DNA from: Phycisphaeraceae bacterium
GTDB taxonomy: Bacteria > Planctomycetota > Phycisphaerae > Phycisphaerales > Phycisphaeraceae
Assembly (NCBI GenBank): GCA_028277745.1
Contig: JANQFR010000079.1
Coordinates: 1-64,000 of the forward strand
Direction of reading: 5' to 3'
Length of the DNA stretch: 64,000 nt
In this document: piece after piece, positions 20,101 through 27,652 of the stretch
How the letters are laid out: every line of letters begins with the position of its first letter
How positions within the stretch are numbered: the stretch's first letter is position 1
The notes under the pieces: model-generated
Database searches by the model: none
What the model saw: the letters and a program-made list of their open reading frames with translations, nothing else
Told to the model about the DNA's origin: nothing
Made by a program: the position numbers and the translations under genes

Positions 20101-20275
20101 GCTGCGTCAGCCGCGGCCGGCCCGCGGCGTCGAGTAGCGCCAGCGGTTCGTCCGCCACTACGATCACCGCCCGCGCCGCGCCGTCATCCCATAGCGTCAC
20201 CCCCTCGGCCCACGTCGACACGGTCATTGCTGCGAACCCGAACCACAGTGCAACGCATGTGATTGACGAAAACAT
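17183..20275 (-). CDS. DUF4838-containing secreted hydrolase-like protein
   Basis: 1030 residues with a signal peptide (MFSSITCVALWFGFAAMTV). The ATG at 20275 is preferred over a TTG two codons earlier. Residues about 25-160 resemble the beta-sandwich N-domain of alpha-glucuronidases and GH20 enzymes (AAVRLADLLQRAGGSGFEVV, PRIFVGDGPHVAQLG). The DUF4838 region follows, with HHGWDRLYGGTHPEYFLLK, YIAVEPDDNYPDSH, VSTLAYQWHTLPPTFDLPPN and RLYLWDYWCWPGF. The C-terminal 400 residues are beta-rich and probably bind glycan. DUF4838 proteins are frequent in planctomycete and Bacteroides glycan loci but, to my knowledge, have no proven reaction. It is co-transcribed with the pseudopilin upstream (24 bp gap). 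Confidence 0.85.
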   Translation of the reverse strand: MFSSITCVALWFGFAAMTVSTWAEGVTLWDDGAARAVIVVADEPLALLDAAGRPRLTQRDAAVRLADLLQRAGGSGFEVVSLSDAPTEPPRIFVGDGPHVAQLGVEPLIEPEGVRIVVRDGDLYLLGEVVPAGTNNWAASVDRGTMHAVEIFLERVVGYRFYFSSVRDQAMFELGTVVPELDALTLPDDLDISDAPAFRYRVAHGTPGGSVIGYRAGQSEAFLANHTHHGWDRLYGGTHPEYFLLKADGTRDFRFLDYAEPGVLERELEHLATYFETGKPIGMLRPPTARYIAVEPDDNYPDSHSAAAQAVLDYDRHRWGRQSDLWFDYVRRLAAEVDQRWPHMRVSTLAYQWHTLPPTFDLPPNVDVMLCMMLSTTMIKEPEAFAHNLDLVEQWSAKLGDDPSRLYLWDYWCWPGFWTSAPTLSPRTQQRWLQQMRGRVGGVFINGGGHPDPYQHFMYAVWLRLLWDPDMNVEAFLADYCERFYGPAAEPMHAFYRLLIDRWEGVAWPQSISQSYASPLLIYGQTYPPAVIDELQDHINAARATLGMPLRWTTDVRGLAYWSVRNSTEAPKRFAFTATQHEGQALRPRLRWGGREVVYEGTLQQGDRLAVSVDGEATLERVALPAEELIPPARALSDDTPVRSNERYLVHRVRLDRPVQPGEKYLVRVRGMATDGGDSLIAFTESAQKQKVFMHGRFRGGDEMTTAEQVVTIPEGMTRLRWVDLFRGNKQGEVTYSQLSVTPYRPEVEPMSPINVTDRLRWSPIELGPGDAAVLAWDAQSPRAGSMTRVELFEADAVSAPTSLSIHHKRLAWMAKAFEVFHPTRSMYQTNNGFFVAARVAAPHVGAPPSLRVTSTEDAEAVPLVRGRIDARVPFENLGFPADVPTQLRFVRDGQRVMMHIDVENAPVPGETVTVLTRRAVGDKTEELVLPVGGDNPAAHWDAWSVTATGWRGTVILLTADDEQPLPKHLLVQVEHQRGDDRYVLSPRLDAPWGAFPPNRMTRLLLNDDARPRRTVPDDRSEPTDEDLPF

Positions 20276-20299
20276 ACCCAAGGGTGTTGTACTCCCGAT

Positions 20300-21019
20300 C
20301 TACCCGCCGCGCAGCTCAGTAACGCTTGTGATGTTGCCGCGCCAGCCATCGGCGTTTGCATCAGGCGCGTGGTTTTGCAGATTCAGCGGCCGGACACTGC
20401 CGTCCCCAGCCAGCAGGTTGGATGCATCGGAGTGCCGTCCGGCGTACCCACCGGAGGCGCTCGAGCCCCACAGGTGTGAGAAGATGCCGAAACCGGCGAG
20501 GTAGGCCGTCGAGGTCGTCACTCCGTTCTCAAAATCGTACGCGACCGGCTCCCGGGACGGCACGGTCATTCCCTCGCTGGTGTACGCCAGGTAGTACCTG
20601 TCAGGCCCGGGCTGGAGCGACTGCAATTGGCCCGCCGTCGTGTTGAATGCGTACCCCCGGTTGACGTTCTCCGTCCAGCCGTAGTTCTGATAGGCATGTG
20701 TCTGCCCGGGCTGCTGCGTCACATCTGACGGGCAGTCCCAGACCTCCGGTGAGTTGAGCGCCCTTTCGCGTTTGAGCAAAAACCACGGCGAGGTCGGGTA
20801 GCTCTCCGGCGCCGGGAATGTGCCGTGGTCCAACTCATACGTGTAGCAGGCCACCCCCACCTGCCGCAGGTTGGACGCGCACTGTGCCGCCCGCCCCGCC
20901 TCACGCGCCTTACGCAGCACCGGCAGCAGTAGCGTTATCATCAGAGTGATGACCGAAATCACAACTAACAGTTCGATGAGACTGAAGGCCCGATTTCGGT
21001 GGGTGGTTAGGCAAAACAT
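20300..21019 (-). CDS. Pseudopilin-like protein, H-X9-DG type
   Basis: 239 residues. A short basic leader (MFCLTTHRNRA) is followed by [20 protein letters not shown], the N-methylated hydrophobic helix of type II secretion/type IV pilin subunits with the conserved Glu at position 5 after the cleavage site. The soluble part ends with GRHSDASNLLAGDGSVRPL, in which nine residues separate His from Asp-Gly: the H-X9-DG signature of the expanded planctomycete pseudopilins. It has no pilus machinery beside it. It lies between a PEP-CTERM gene (22 bp gap) and the DUF4838 gene, as part of a five-gene operon. A role in surface capture or secretion is inference. Confidence 0.9.
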   Translation of the reverse strand: MFCLTTHRNRAFSLIELLVVISVITLMITLLLPVLRKAREAGRAAQCASNLRQVGVACYTYELDHGTFPAPESYPTSPWFLLKRERALNSPEVWDCPSDVTQQPGQTHAYQNYGWTENVNRGYAFNTTAGQLQSLQPGPDRYYLAYTSEGMTVPSREPVAYDFENGVTTSTAYLAGFGIFSHLWGSSASGGYAGRHSDASNLLAGDGSVRPLNLQNHAPDANADGWRGNITSVTELRGG

Positions 21020-21041
21020 GTGTCGCGTCCAGAATGGGAGG

Positions 21042-21815
21042 CTATCGCCGAAACCGCCCGCTGATCATCAGGCCGCCCAGGCCCAGCAGCGCCGCGGCGC
21101 CGGGCTCGGGGATGATCAGGTCGAAGCCGTTCAGCGCGATGTTCGGGTTGCCGCCCGCGACGTCGAGGAAATCGATGACCACGGCGTCAGTGGTCTGATC
21201 CAACTCGAACGAGAAGGTCACTGCCGTCACCGCGGACGTTGAGGTCCCGGTGCTGACCACGACATCGTTGGCCACGAACCGGTTGGTCTCGTTGGCGTCG
21301 GTCACGCGGATGTCGAAGTCCTGGGATTGACCGCCGCCGAACTGGCTATCGTGGTGGTAGGTGGTGATCTGATAGGTTCCTGCGGCCAGATTGCCGATCG
21401 TGAGCTTGAAGTTGGTGGTGAGCACATTGTCGCGGAGCAGGTTGCTGCGGTCGGTGAACGCACCGCTGGTTATCGCGTCGCGAGTGCGGAAGTCAAGCAG
21501 GTTATCACCGCCGGCGAAGCGGGCGATCGTCACGTGAACGTCGGTCCCGGTTCGGGCGAAATTGTTGACGTAGCTGCGGGTCTCGGTGATCCCATCCTGC
21601 TCGATCGTGCCGTCGGTGGTCGCGTTGTCGGCAGCGTTGTCACCACTCTCGGGACTGGCCACCTCCGTGAATGCCTCGTAGCCGGTTTGCACGAACGGGT
21701 CGTCGAGGGCATTGCCCGTGGTGTTGAAGTCGACGAGCAAACTAGCGAAAGCTGCTGGCGTGAAGGTGAAAACCACGACGATAGCCAGCGCAGATGTGGG
21801 GTTCAGGCGTGTCAT
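21042..21815 (-). CDS. PEP-CTERM sorting domain protein
   Basis: 257 residues. Signal peptide (LAIVVVFTFTPAAFASLLVD, cleavage near FAS), a beta-rich body without Cys, and the exosortase tail IIPEPGAAALLGLGGLMISG-RFRR. The body contains LAAGTYQITTYHHDSQFGGG, DFDIRVTD and PNIALNGFDLI, resembling the jelly-roll modules seen in surface-binding proteins that read '...GTY-V-TYHHD...'. A carbohydrate-binding role is likely but unproven. GGAGAAAG precedes the ATG. The gene lies 20 bp behind the GntR gene and 22 bp ahead of the pseudopilin gene. Confidence 0.9.
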   Translation of the reverse strand: MTRLNPTSALAIVVVFTFTPAAFASLLVDFNTTGNALDDPFVQTGYEAFTEVASPESGDNAADNATTDGTIEQDGITETRSYVNNFARTGTDVHVTIARFAGGDNLLDFRTRDAITSGAFTDRSNLLRDNVLTTNFKLTIGNLAAGTYQITTYHHDSQFGGGQSQDFDIRVTDANETNRFVANDVVVSTGTSTSAVTAVTFSFELDQTTDAVVIDFLDVAGGNPNIALNGFDLIIPEPGAAALLGLGGLMISGRFRR

Positions 21816-21835
21816 AGTCTTTCTCCAGTTCGGTG

Positions 21836-22936
21836 TCAGAGCAGGTTCGGCGCCGATCCCTCGGTTTCCGGGTGCGGAGGTTCGGTGGTGGCTTCGATCA
21901 CGGTCTCGGGAGGGGTGTCACGGCCGTGGCGGTTGGCGTCGAGCAGGTTGAGACAGGCCTTGAGGACGTGGGCGGTGTCGAAGCCGATGCGGACGGCAGG
22001 CAGCACGCTGGGCACCGGCCAAGGCCAGTTGCAGTGCTCGATCAGCAACAGGTCTTCAGGGACACGGGCCGCGGCGGCGGCGAGCCCGGCCTGGGCGTGT
22101 TCGACCAGCGAGTCGTCGGCGATGATCAGCGTGTCGGCGTCGCTGACGCGGACCAGCAGGCGCACCAGATCTTTGGTGGTGTGTGGGGCTTGAAGATTGG
22201 CCGCCTGCATCAAGTGTGGGTCAGCATCCAGCCCTGCCTCGCGGATGAGCCTCTTAGCCACGGGCAGTAGTTTGTGGAATGCGATGACCGCGGGCCTGCG
22301 TCGCCCTTCACGTCGCATCACCTCTAAAGCGCGGCGGTAGAACGAAGGGGCATCGGTATGAACGACCGGCACACGGCCGACTGGCTGGCCCAACAGCGCC
22401 ACCGTCGGGACACGTGGGTCCTGGAACAGAGGCGAGGCTTGAATTTCGTCGGTCGGTGCGACAACGATCAGCCCTGCGAGCCGACCTCGGTCCAAATCGG
22501 TCAGCAACTCGCGGTAGCCCTCGGAGTCGGCGTGGCCGTCCACCCCTCGATAGTGGGCAAAGGTCAGGCCGCGGTCGACCATGATCTGCTGAGCCTGGCG
22601 GAGCAGAGCCTGCTCGAACCGTCCCGCCTCATCCCCGCGGAGCACGATCCCGAAGCGGCACAGCGAAGGAGGCCGATCCACCACATAGGTCCCTCCCCGC
22701 CGGACGGTTCGGACTATACCGGCGGCCTGAAGTTCCTCCATTACTCGCTTGACGGTGATGCGGCTGACGCGAAAGTTGGCCTCGATCCGATCCCACGACG
22801 GCAGCCGCTGGCCCGGCTGCAAAGCCCCGCGCGTGATCTGCTGGCGGAGATGCTCGGCGACCGCACGGTATTTCTCGGTGCCTTCAGGCGGCTTTGGGCC
22901 AGAACTTCTAGTAATATTACTTGTAGTTGTAGACAT
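21836..22936 (-). CDS. GntR-type regulator with LacI-like sugar-binding domain
   Basis: 366 residues from the ATG at 22936 (MSTTTSNITR). A longer frame starts inside the promoter region and is rejected. The N-terminal GntR winged helix is YRAVAEHLRQQITRGALQPG, QRLPSWDRIEANFRVSRITV and KRVMEELQAAGIVRT. From about residue 95 there is a periplasmic-binding-protein fold (FGIVLRGDEAGRF, LAGLIVVAPTDE, RRRPAVIAFHKL, DADTLIIADDSL), an arrangement like AraR. It heads the minus-strand operon and is divergent from the hydrolase at 23021. A perfect inverted repeat at 22960-22979 is a good candidate for its operator. Confidence 0.88.
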   Translation of the reverse strand: MSTTTSNITRSSGPKPPEGTEKYRAVAEHLRQQITRGALQPGQRLPSWDRIEANFRVSRITVKRVMEELQAAGIVRTVRRGGTYVVDRPPSLCRFGIVLRGDEAGRFEQALLRQAQQIMVDRGLTFAHYRGVDGHADSEGYRELLTDLDRGRLAGLIVVAPTDEIQASPLFQDPRVPTVALLGQPVGRVPVVHTDAPSFYRRALEVMRREGRRRPAVIAFHKLLPVAKRLIREAGLDADPHLMQAANLQAPHTTKDLVRLLVRVSDADTLIIADDSLVEHAQAGLAAAAARVPEDLLLIEHCNWPWPVPSVLPAVRIGFDTAHVLKACLNLLDANRHGRDTPPETVIEATTEPPHPETEGSAPNLL

Positions 22937-22959
22937 GTGTAGTATGAGTAAGATAATTT

Positions 22960-22979
22960 GTTGACTGGTAAATGTCAAC
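22960..22979. promoter_or_regulatory. Inverted repeat GTTGAC-N8-GTCAAC, candidate GntR operator
   Basis: GTTGAC (22960-22965), eight bases, GTCAAC (22974-22979): two perfect six-base half sites in the 84 bp between the divergent GntR and hydrolase starts. Position and symmetry suit binding by the GntR-type regulator, controlling both directions. No second copy was found before other genes of the operon, which fits a single promoter. Confidence 0.55.
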
Positions 22980-23009
22980 TCTAAAACGTGATCAGTCTGA
23001 AATATCCAC

Positions 23010-23015
23010 AAGGAG
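23010..23015 (+). promoter_or_regulatory. Shine-Dalgarno AAGGAG deciding a GTG start
   Basis: AAGGAG lies five bases before the GTG at 23021. The longer frame would begin with a GTG at 22988, which has no ribosome site, so the start at 23021 is chosen. Confidence 0.6.
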
Positions 23016-23020
23016 CCGAT

Positions 23021-25156
23021 GTGAAGCTTCCGAACAGAATCCTGCCCACGTTACAGCCCAGCCAGCCTGCGGCGCCTCGCCCAGGTTGGGTGGATTACCG
23101 GTTCACACCGGTGCGGGTCGAGTGGCGGCCGGTGTACGGGCTACACAGCCGGGAGGAACTGTGCCGGGCCCTGGACGTACTGGAGGAAGCGGGGATTCGG
23201 GCATGGTGGTACGGGGCGGCGGCGAAGGGGGCGTACCCGCTGTTCGCCTCTCGCCAACTGCCGCACCGCGACGACGCGGACGACGACCTGCTGCGCTGGC
23301 TGACCGAAGAGTCGCATCGCCGGGGCATGACAGTCTTCAGTTGGGCGTATCTCGCCACGGCCCCGATGCTGCTGGCCGAGCACCCGGGCTGGCGCGTCCA
23401 CCCGATCGGGGGCGGCGAGGTGGCCACGTCCGGCGAGCCACACCGCTACGCTTGCTACAACAGCCCCTATGGACAGCGGCTCAAAGGCTACTGCGTCGAG
23501 GTCGTCAACGACTTAGGCTTCGACGGCCTCTGGTTCGACGGCTCAGGCTTGCACCTGCCCGGCGGCCGGCTCGGTTGCGTCTGCCCGGCGTGCACTGCCA
23601 AGTATGAGGAGACGACCGGTGAACCCCCACCTGACAGAGCCCATCTCGAAGACCCCGCCTTCCGCCGCTTCGTCCGATGGCGATACGACGACTTCATGGA
23701 CTACTGGCGGCAACTCACCGATTTCGTGCGCGAGCACGCCCCTGATGCGCTGCTGGTGTTCAACCACTTCAACCGGCTCAACAACCCCGGCTGGTCCAGC
23801 GGCTGTCCCCTGGCTCGCCACCGCGCCGACGCCATGGCCGCCACCGAATGCGACAGCCAGCGGTCCCAACTCGTGTTCCAGCACAAGCTGCTGCAGGCGG
23901 TCAACGGTGACGGACGCCCAACCGAGGTGTGGTCGGCCCTGCTCGATGGAGCCCACGTCAACTACCCAAACCGGCCCGAGCCAGACCCCACAGCCGCGCT
24001 CCACCACGTGCAGGCCTCTGCCGCCGCGGGCGGGTTCGCCAGTTTCGGCATCGGTGCGCACCCGGCCGACTACCGCTACGCTCTGGAACGTATCGCCCAC
24101 GCCGCCGATGCCGTAACGCCCTACGTCGGCGGGCAGCACCTGGCGTGTGTTGGGTTGGTCGTCTCACAACAGACATTGGACTTCTCAAGCCGACCCGCTT
24201 TCGATACCTGGCGATCAATCCACGGCACGCACTGGCTGCTGCAGGCGCTGCACTGGCCCAGCGACCCGCTGCTCGATGACGACCTTGGCGCCGAGGATCT
24301 GGGGCGGTATGGCCTGGTCGTACTGCCGGCGACAGCCTGCCTCGGAGCAGAGCAGGTCGCCGCGATACGGAGCTATGTCGAGGCCGGCGGCACGCTGCTG
24401 GCCTTGGGCGATTGCGGAACCCGCGACGAGTCTGGCTACGTCGAGACCGGCGCCTCCGCGTTCGACCAACTCGCCGGCATTGCTCGGCGGCACGAGCGGT
24501 GCGGGCCGGTCATTGTGACGCAGGCCCCGCCAACGTGGCGGCAGGTCGGATTGCCCGAGCGGTTTATGCTGGCCGGCGAGGGCCGGCTCGTCGATCCCAC
24601 CGACGACGCCGCGATGATGGCGGCGGCGTCGATGCCCCTGGACACATCCGCCCGGCGGTTTGACGCCCAGGGGATGATCCGCCAGGCGGTTGAAAGTTGC
24701 AGCGGCGCCGCGGTGTTCCAGCGCAGAGTCGGGCTCGGTCGGGTGGTGACGGTGGTCACCGACACCGGCCACGCCTACGCCCGTAACAACCACCACCGAA
24801 GCCGTGAGTTGGTCCGGCTGCTTGTTGGTGACGCGGTGCAGTCCGTCGTGCACATCGACGCCCCGCCGATGGTCCACGCCGAGCCCTGGCAACAGGGCGA
24901 CCGCCTCGTGGTCCACCTGCTCAACACACCCTCGGTCATGACCCACCTACGGGTCACCAACGAGCATGAGGAAAGACCGTTCTGGCCCGAGGATGTAACG
25001 CCCACTGGCCCGGTCACCCTCACCGCCCCCGCCGGCTACCGCCGCGCTCACGCCCCGCAGCCCCAAGACACCAGCACAACAATCACCCATACTCGCGACC
25101 GCCTGTCGATTACACTTCCACATATGGACCGCCACGCTGTCGTGGTGTTCGAGTGA
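23021..25156 (+). CDS. Putative clan GH-A glycoside hydrolase with GATase-like domain
   Basis: 711 residues from a GTG start with a good ribosome site; no signal peptide. Residues about 25-360 look like a TIM-barrel hydrolase of the putative GHL6/alpha-amylase-like kind: HSREELCRALDVLEEAGIRA, LGFDGLWFDGSGLHLPGG with an acidic pair, a Cys pair in GCVCPACTAKYEETTG, and VWSALLDGAHVNYPNR. Residues about 390-470 form the flavodoxin-like GATase/trimerisation domain seen in GH42 enzymes (DLGRYGLVVLPATACLGAEQ, YVEAGGTLLALGDCGTRD). A C-terminal beta-domain follows. It resembles uncharacterised fucosidase- or galactosidase-like proteins; specificity is unknown. It is probably co-transcribed with the PL22 gene 170 bp downstream. 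Confidence 0.72.
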   Translation: MKLPNRILPTLQPSQPAAPRPGWVDYRFTPVRVEWRPVYGLHSREELCRALDVLEEAGIRAWWYGAAAKGAYPLFASRQLPHRDDADDDLLRWLTEESHRRGMTVFSWAYLATAPMLLAEHPGWRVHPIGGGEVATSGEPHRYACYNSPYGQRLKGYCVEVVNDLGFDGLWFDGSGLHLPGGRLGCVCPACTAKYEETTGEPPPDRAHLEDPAFRRFVRWRYDDFMDYWRQLTDFVREHAPDALLVFNHFNRLNNPGWSSGCPLARHRADAMAATECDSQRSQLVFQHKLLQAVNGDGRPTEVWSALLDGAHVNYPNRPEPDPTAALHHVQASAAAGGFASFGIGAHPADYRYALERIAHAADAVTPYVGGQHLACVGLVVSQQTLDFSSRPAFDTWRSIHGTHWLLQALHWPSDPLLDDDLGAEDLGRYGLVVLPATACLGAEQVAAIRSYVEAGGTLLALGDCGTRDESGYVETGASAFDQLAGIARRHERCGPVIVTQAPPTWRQVGLPERFMLAGEGRLVDPTDDAAMMAAASMPLDTSARRFDAQGMIRQAVESCSGAAVFQRRVGLGRVVTVVTDTGHAYARNNHHRSRELVRLLVGDAVQSVVHIDAPPMVHAEPWQQGDRLVVHLLNTPSVMTHLRVTNEHEERPFWPEDVTPTGPVTLTAPAGYRRAHAPQPQDTSTTITHTRDRLSITLPHMDRHAVVVFE

Positions 25157-25326
25157 TCGCTCTCGCGCAGTCATGCCAACGCGCGACGTCAGGAACAGCG
25201 CCTCGCAGCGATGCCAAGCGGCGGCTATAACAATAGGAGACGACTCTGAAGCTGCCAGGGCGGTTCGTCTCGGGCCAGCAATGCGCAAGGGCGCATATGG
25301 CCGGTCCCCCTGAGATTGGTAATGAA

Positions 25327-26535
25327 ATGACTATAAACCTCTCAACTGGAATCGGCGCTCCCTTCATCAGCCACTCCGACGCAGACGTGCAGTTGCTGTA
25401 CTTCACGTCACCCAGCCTGACTGCTGACGACCAGGGCATTGTGTTCCTCAGCAACGTCAATGGCCAACCCAACTTATTCTTCCGGGACCTGACCAACGGC
25501 GACGAACGCCAGCTTTCGCACAACCGCGACGGCGTGCTCCAGAGCTACGTCTACTTCGACGGCCGGCCTGGGGCGGGGCTAGGCAAGGCCAGCATTAGCC
25601 TCGATCCGCACCGCGGCTTGGTCTACTACCTCCAAGGCCAAGACCTGGTTGCGACCGATCTGCTAGGCAAGCTACGGGTGTTGGCAACGATCCCCGACGA
25701 CCAGGTGACCGCGTTCACGCACGTGTCAAACGACGGATCACGGCTGTGCGTGCCGACGACCGATGCGGCGGTGCTGCGTGACGAACTGATCCGTCACCCG
25801 CAACGGCTGACCGAGATCGACCGGGCGGTGCAGCGGGATGGGTTGACATCCTGGCTGCGGGTGTACGACACGGCGACGGGCGAGATGGTGGGTTGCGAAC
25901 CGGTGGCGCAGGCGTGGGTGACGCACGTGCAGTTCTCGCCGACCGATCGCGAGATGATCCTTTATAACCACGAATGGGCGAATGACTGCGGCATGCGACG
26001 GATGTGGCTGTGGGATGGGCGTCGGCACTTACGCCTGCGTCCCGAGGCGCCTGAAGCGGGAAGGTCGCGCCACGACTGGGTCTGTCACGAGATGTGGAGC
26101 CGTGACGGCCAATCCATCCTCTACCACGGCCGGTTCGCCGACGGGCCGTCATTCCTCGGCCGCGTCCGGCCCGACGCAACAGGGCACATCGAAATCCCCT
26201 TCGACCTGCAATGGCAACAGTACGGCCATTTCACTACCTCTGGCCGCGACGACCTGACCGTCAGCGATGGCTACTACCGTCCTCCGGCCCGGGAAACTCC
26301 CGACTCCCCGGATGCACTCGACGACGCAGACGACCCGCACGGGCAGTGGATTTCGCTGCAGCACATCGATTGGGACCGCTGCCGGATCGACTGGCAACCG
26401 CTATGCCGCCACGGATCAAGTTGGTCGTCGCAGGACGCCCACCCCCACCCGGTCTTCAACCATGCCGGTGACGCGGTGTACTTCACGTCGGACCGCGACG
26501 GCCGCCGCGCAATCTACAGGCTGCAAAATTTGTAG
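25327..26535 (+). CDS. Oligogalacturonate lyase (PL22 family), second copy
   Basis: 402 residues from the ATG at 25327, cytoplasmic. It is a paralog of the protein at 2998-4188 and carries the same metal site: His254 in CHEMWSRDGQSILYHG, then Gln369, His372 and His374 in SQDAHPHPVF. Other shared blocks are LLYFTSPSLTADDQGIVFLS, TAFTHVSNDGSRLCVP and AWVTHVQFSPTDREMILYNH. The two lyases are only moderately alike, so they may prefer different oligosaccharides, for example homogalacturonan versus modified uronates. It lies behind the GH-A-like gene, under the GntR divergent promoter region. Assignment strong, specificity unknown. Confidence 0.88.
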   Translation: MTINLSTGIGAPFISHSDADVQLLYFTSPSLTADDQGIVFLSNVNGQPNLFFRDLTNGDERQLSHNRDGVLQSYVYFDGRPGAGLGKASISLDPHRGLVYYLQGQDLVATDLLGKLRVLATIPDDQVTAFTHVSNDGSRLCVPTTDAAVLRDELIRHPQRLTEIDRAVQRDGLTSWLRVYDTATGEMVGCEPVAQAWVTHVQFSPTDREMILYNHEWANDCGMRRMWLWDGRRHLRLRPEAPEAGRSRHDWVCHEMWSRDGQSILYHGRFADGPSFLGRVRPDATGHIEIPFDLQWQQYGHFTTSGRDDLTVSDGYYRPPARETPDSPDALDDADDPHGQWISLQHIDWDRCRIDWQPLCRHGSSWSSQDAHPHPVFNHAGDAVYFTSDRDGRRAIYRLQNL

Positions 26536-26545
26536 CAGCTACAAA
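26529..26545 (+). terminator. Hairpin over the stop codon of the second PL22 gene
   Basis: TTTGTAG (26529-26535), CAG loop, CTACAAA (26539-26545): a seven-base perfect stem that includes the TAG stop. There is no T tract after it, so it may be an end-protecting structure and not an intrinsic terminator. Confidence 0.35.
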
Positions 26546-26653
26546 GACGGTTGACTGATCTGTTCGCACTCCAATCGGCATTTCATTGAGTTTTTCGAGA
26601 TTTCATTATCCGATGTACGTGGGATCGCCCTTTGCTCAGGACGCTTCTCTCGG

Positions 26654-27652
26654 TCAGGAAGGCGACACTCGGACGAATGCCTTGACCAACTCGCCCCGGT
26701 TGGCGGCGTCCAGGAGGTCGGTCACGTAATCAAACGGCACGATGCTGGAAATCAGGGTCGAAGGCCCCAGCCAGTTTCGCCGTATCAGGTCCACGACCCA
26801 GGCGTAGCTGAGGTGTTCGCGGACGTTCATGGCAACCCAACGGCAGCCGTAGGACTGGCCGTCAGGCGGGGCGCCGTAGGCCGCAGCGAAAGCGTTGGGT
26901 TTGAGCGCCGGCACGATCTGCTCGGCAAGGGCGACGTCGCCGACGGCCTCAATGGCCCCGTCCGCGGCGCCCGAGGTGTAGTGCACAAGCCGTGATCGCC
27001 AATCCGGGTCACGTGTGTCGATCACATGGTCGGCGCCGAATCGCTCAGCCAACGCCAGCCGCTCGGCGCGTCGACCGAGCGTTGCCACCCTGGCGCCGGC
27101 GAGCTTGGCCCATCGCGTGAACGTCAAACCCGCCACGCCGGTGCCGGCCACGACCACGGTCAACCCTCGGAGGTTGGGAAGATCGATCAGCCCGCTTGCG
27201 GTCTCGGCGAGACTGATCGCAAGCGCGGCATGGACCGGGTCGAGGTCCGTCGGCACGACGATTTGCCGCTGGGCGTTGTAGTCTTCGAGCAGCGAGGCGT
27301 CGCCGTCATCGGCCATGGCTTGCGCGTCGGTGACCACACCGAATTCCGCGAAACCGCCGAAGGCGCTGTTGAGTTGTGGTGTCGGGGGCACGATCGGCCG
27401 TGTCACGCGGTCGCCGACCTTGAACTTGCGGACCTTCGAGCCGATCTCGACAACCCGGCCGACGGACTCGTGTCCAAGGATCAAGGGAAACGGGCCGGCC
27501 CAAGGCATCTGACCACGGATGATCTTCCAGTCGGTGCTGCCACAAACGCCGCACACCTCGACCCGGACCAAAGCCTGGTAGTCGTTGATCGCCGGACGCG
27601 TGATGTCCTGCAGTTCCAGCCGCTCGACTTCTTTGACCACGAGCGCCTTCAT
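26654..27652 (-). CDS. Zinc-type medium-chain dehydrogenase
   Basis: 332 residues, MDR superfamily, NAD(P)-dependent oxidoreductase of an alcohol, probably a sugar or sugar acid. The catalytic zinc site is present: Cys34/Cys37 in VCGVCGSTDW and the GHE block at His61-Glu62. The four-Cys structural zinc lobe is missing. The Rossmann segment has VVVAGTGVAGLTFTRWAKLA. Its ATG overlaps the stop of the next upstream dehydrogenase by four bases, so both are made together. Behind a giant hydrolase of locus A it may oxidise or reduce a released monosaccharide; a KduD-like step is one possibility. Confidence 0.86.
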   Translation of the reverse strand: MKALVVKEVERLELQDITRPAINDYQALVRVEVCGVCGSTDWKIIRGQMPWAGPFPLILGHESVGRVVEIGSKVRKFKVGDRVTRPIVPPTPQLNSAFGGFAEFGVVTDAQAMADDGDASLLEDYNAQRQIVVPTDLDPVHAALAISLAETASGLIDLPNLRGLTVVVAGTGVAGLTFTRWAKLAGARVATLGRRAERLALAERFGADHVIDTRDPDWRSRLVHYTSGAADGAIEAVGDVALAEQIVPALKPNAFAAAYGAPPDGQSYGCRWVAMNVREHLSYAWVVDLIRRNWLGPSTLISSIVPFDYVTDLLDAANRGELVKAFVRVSPS

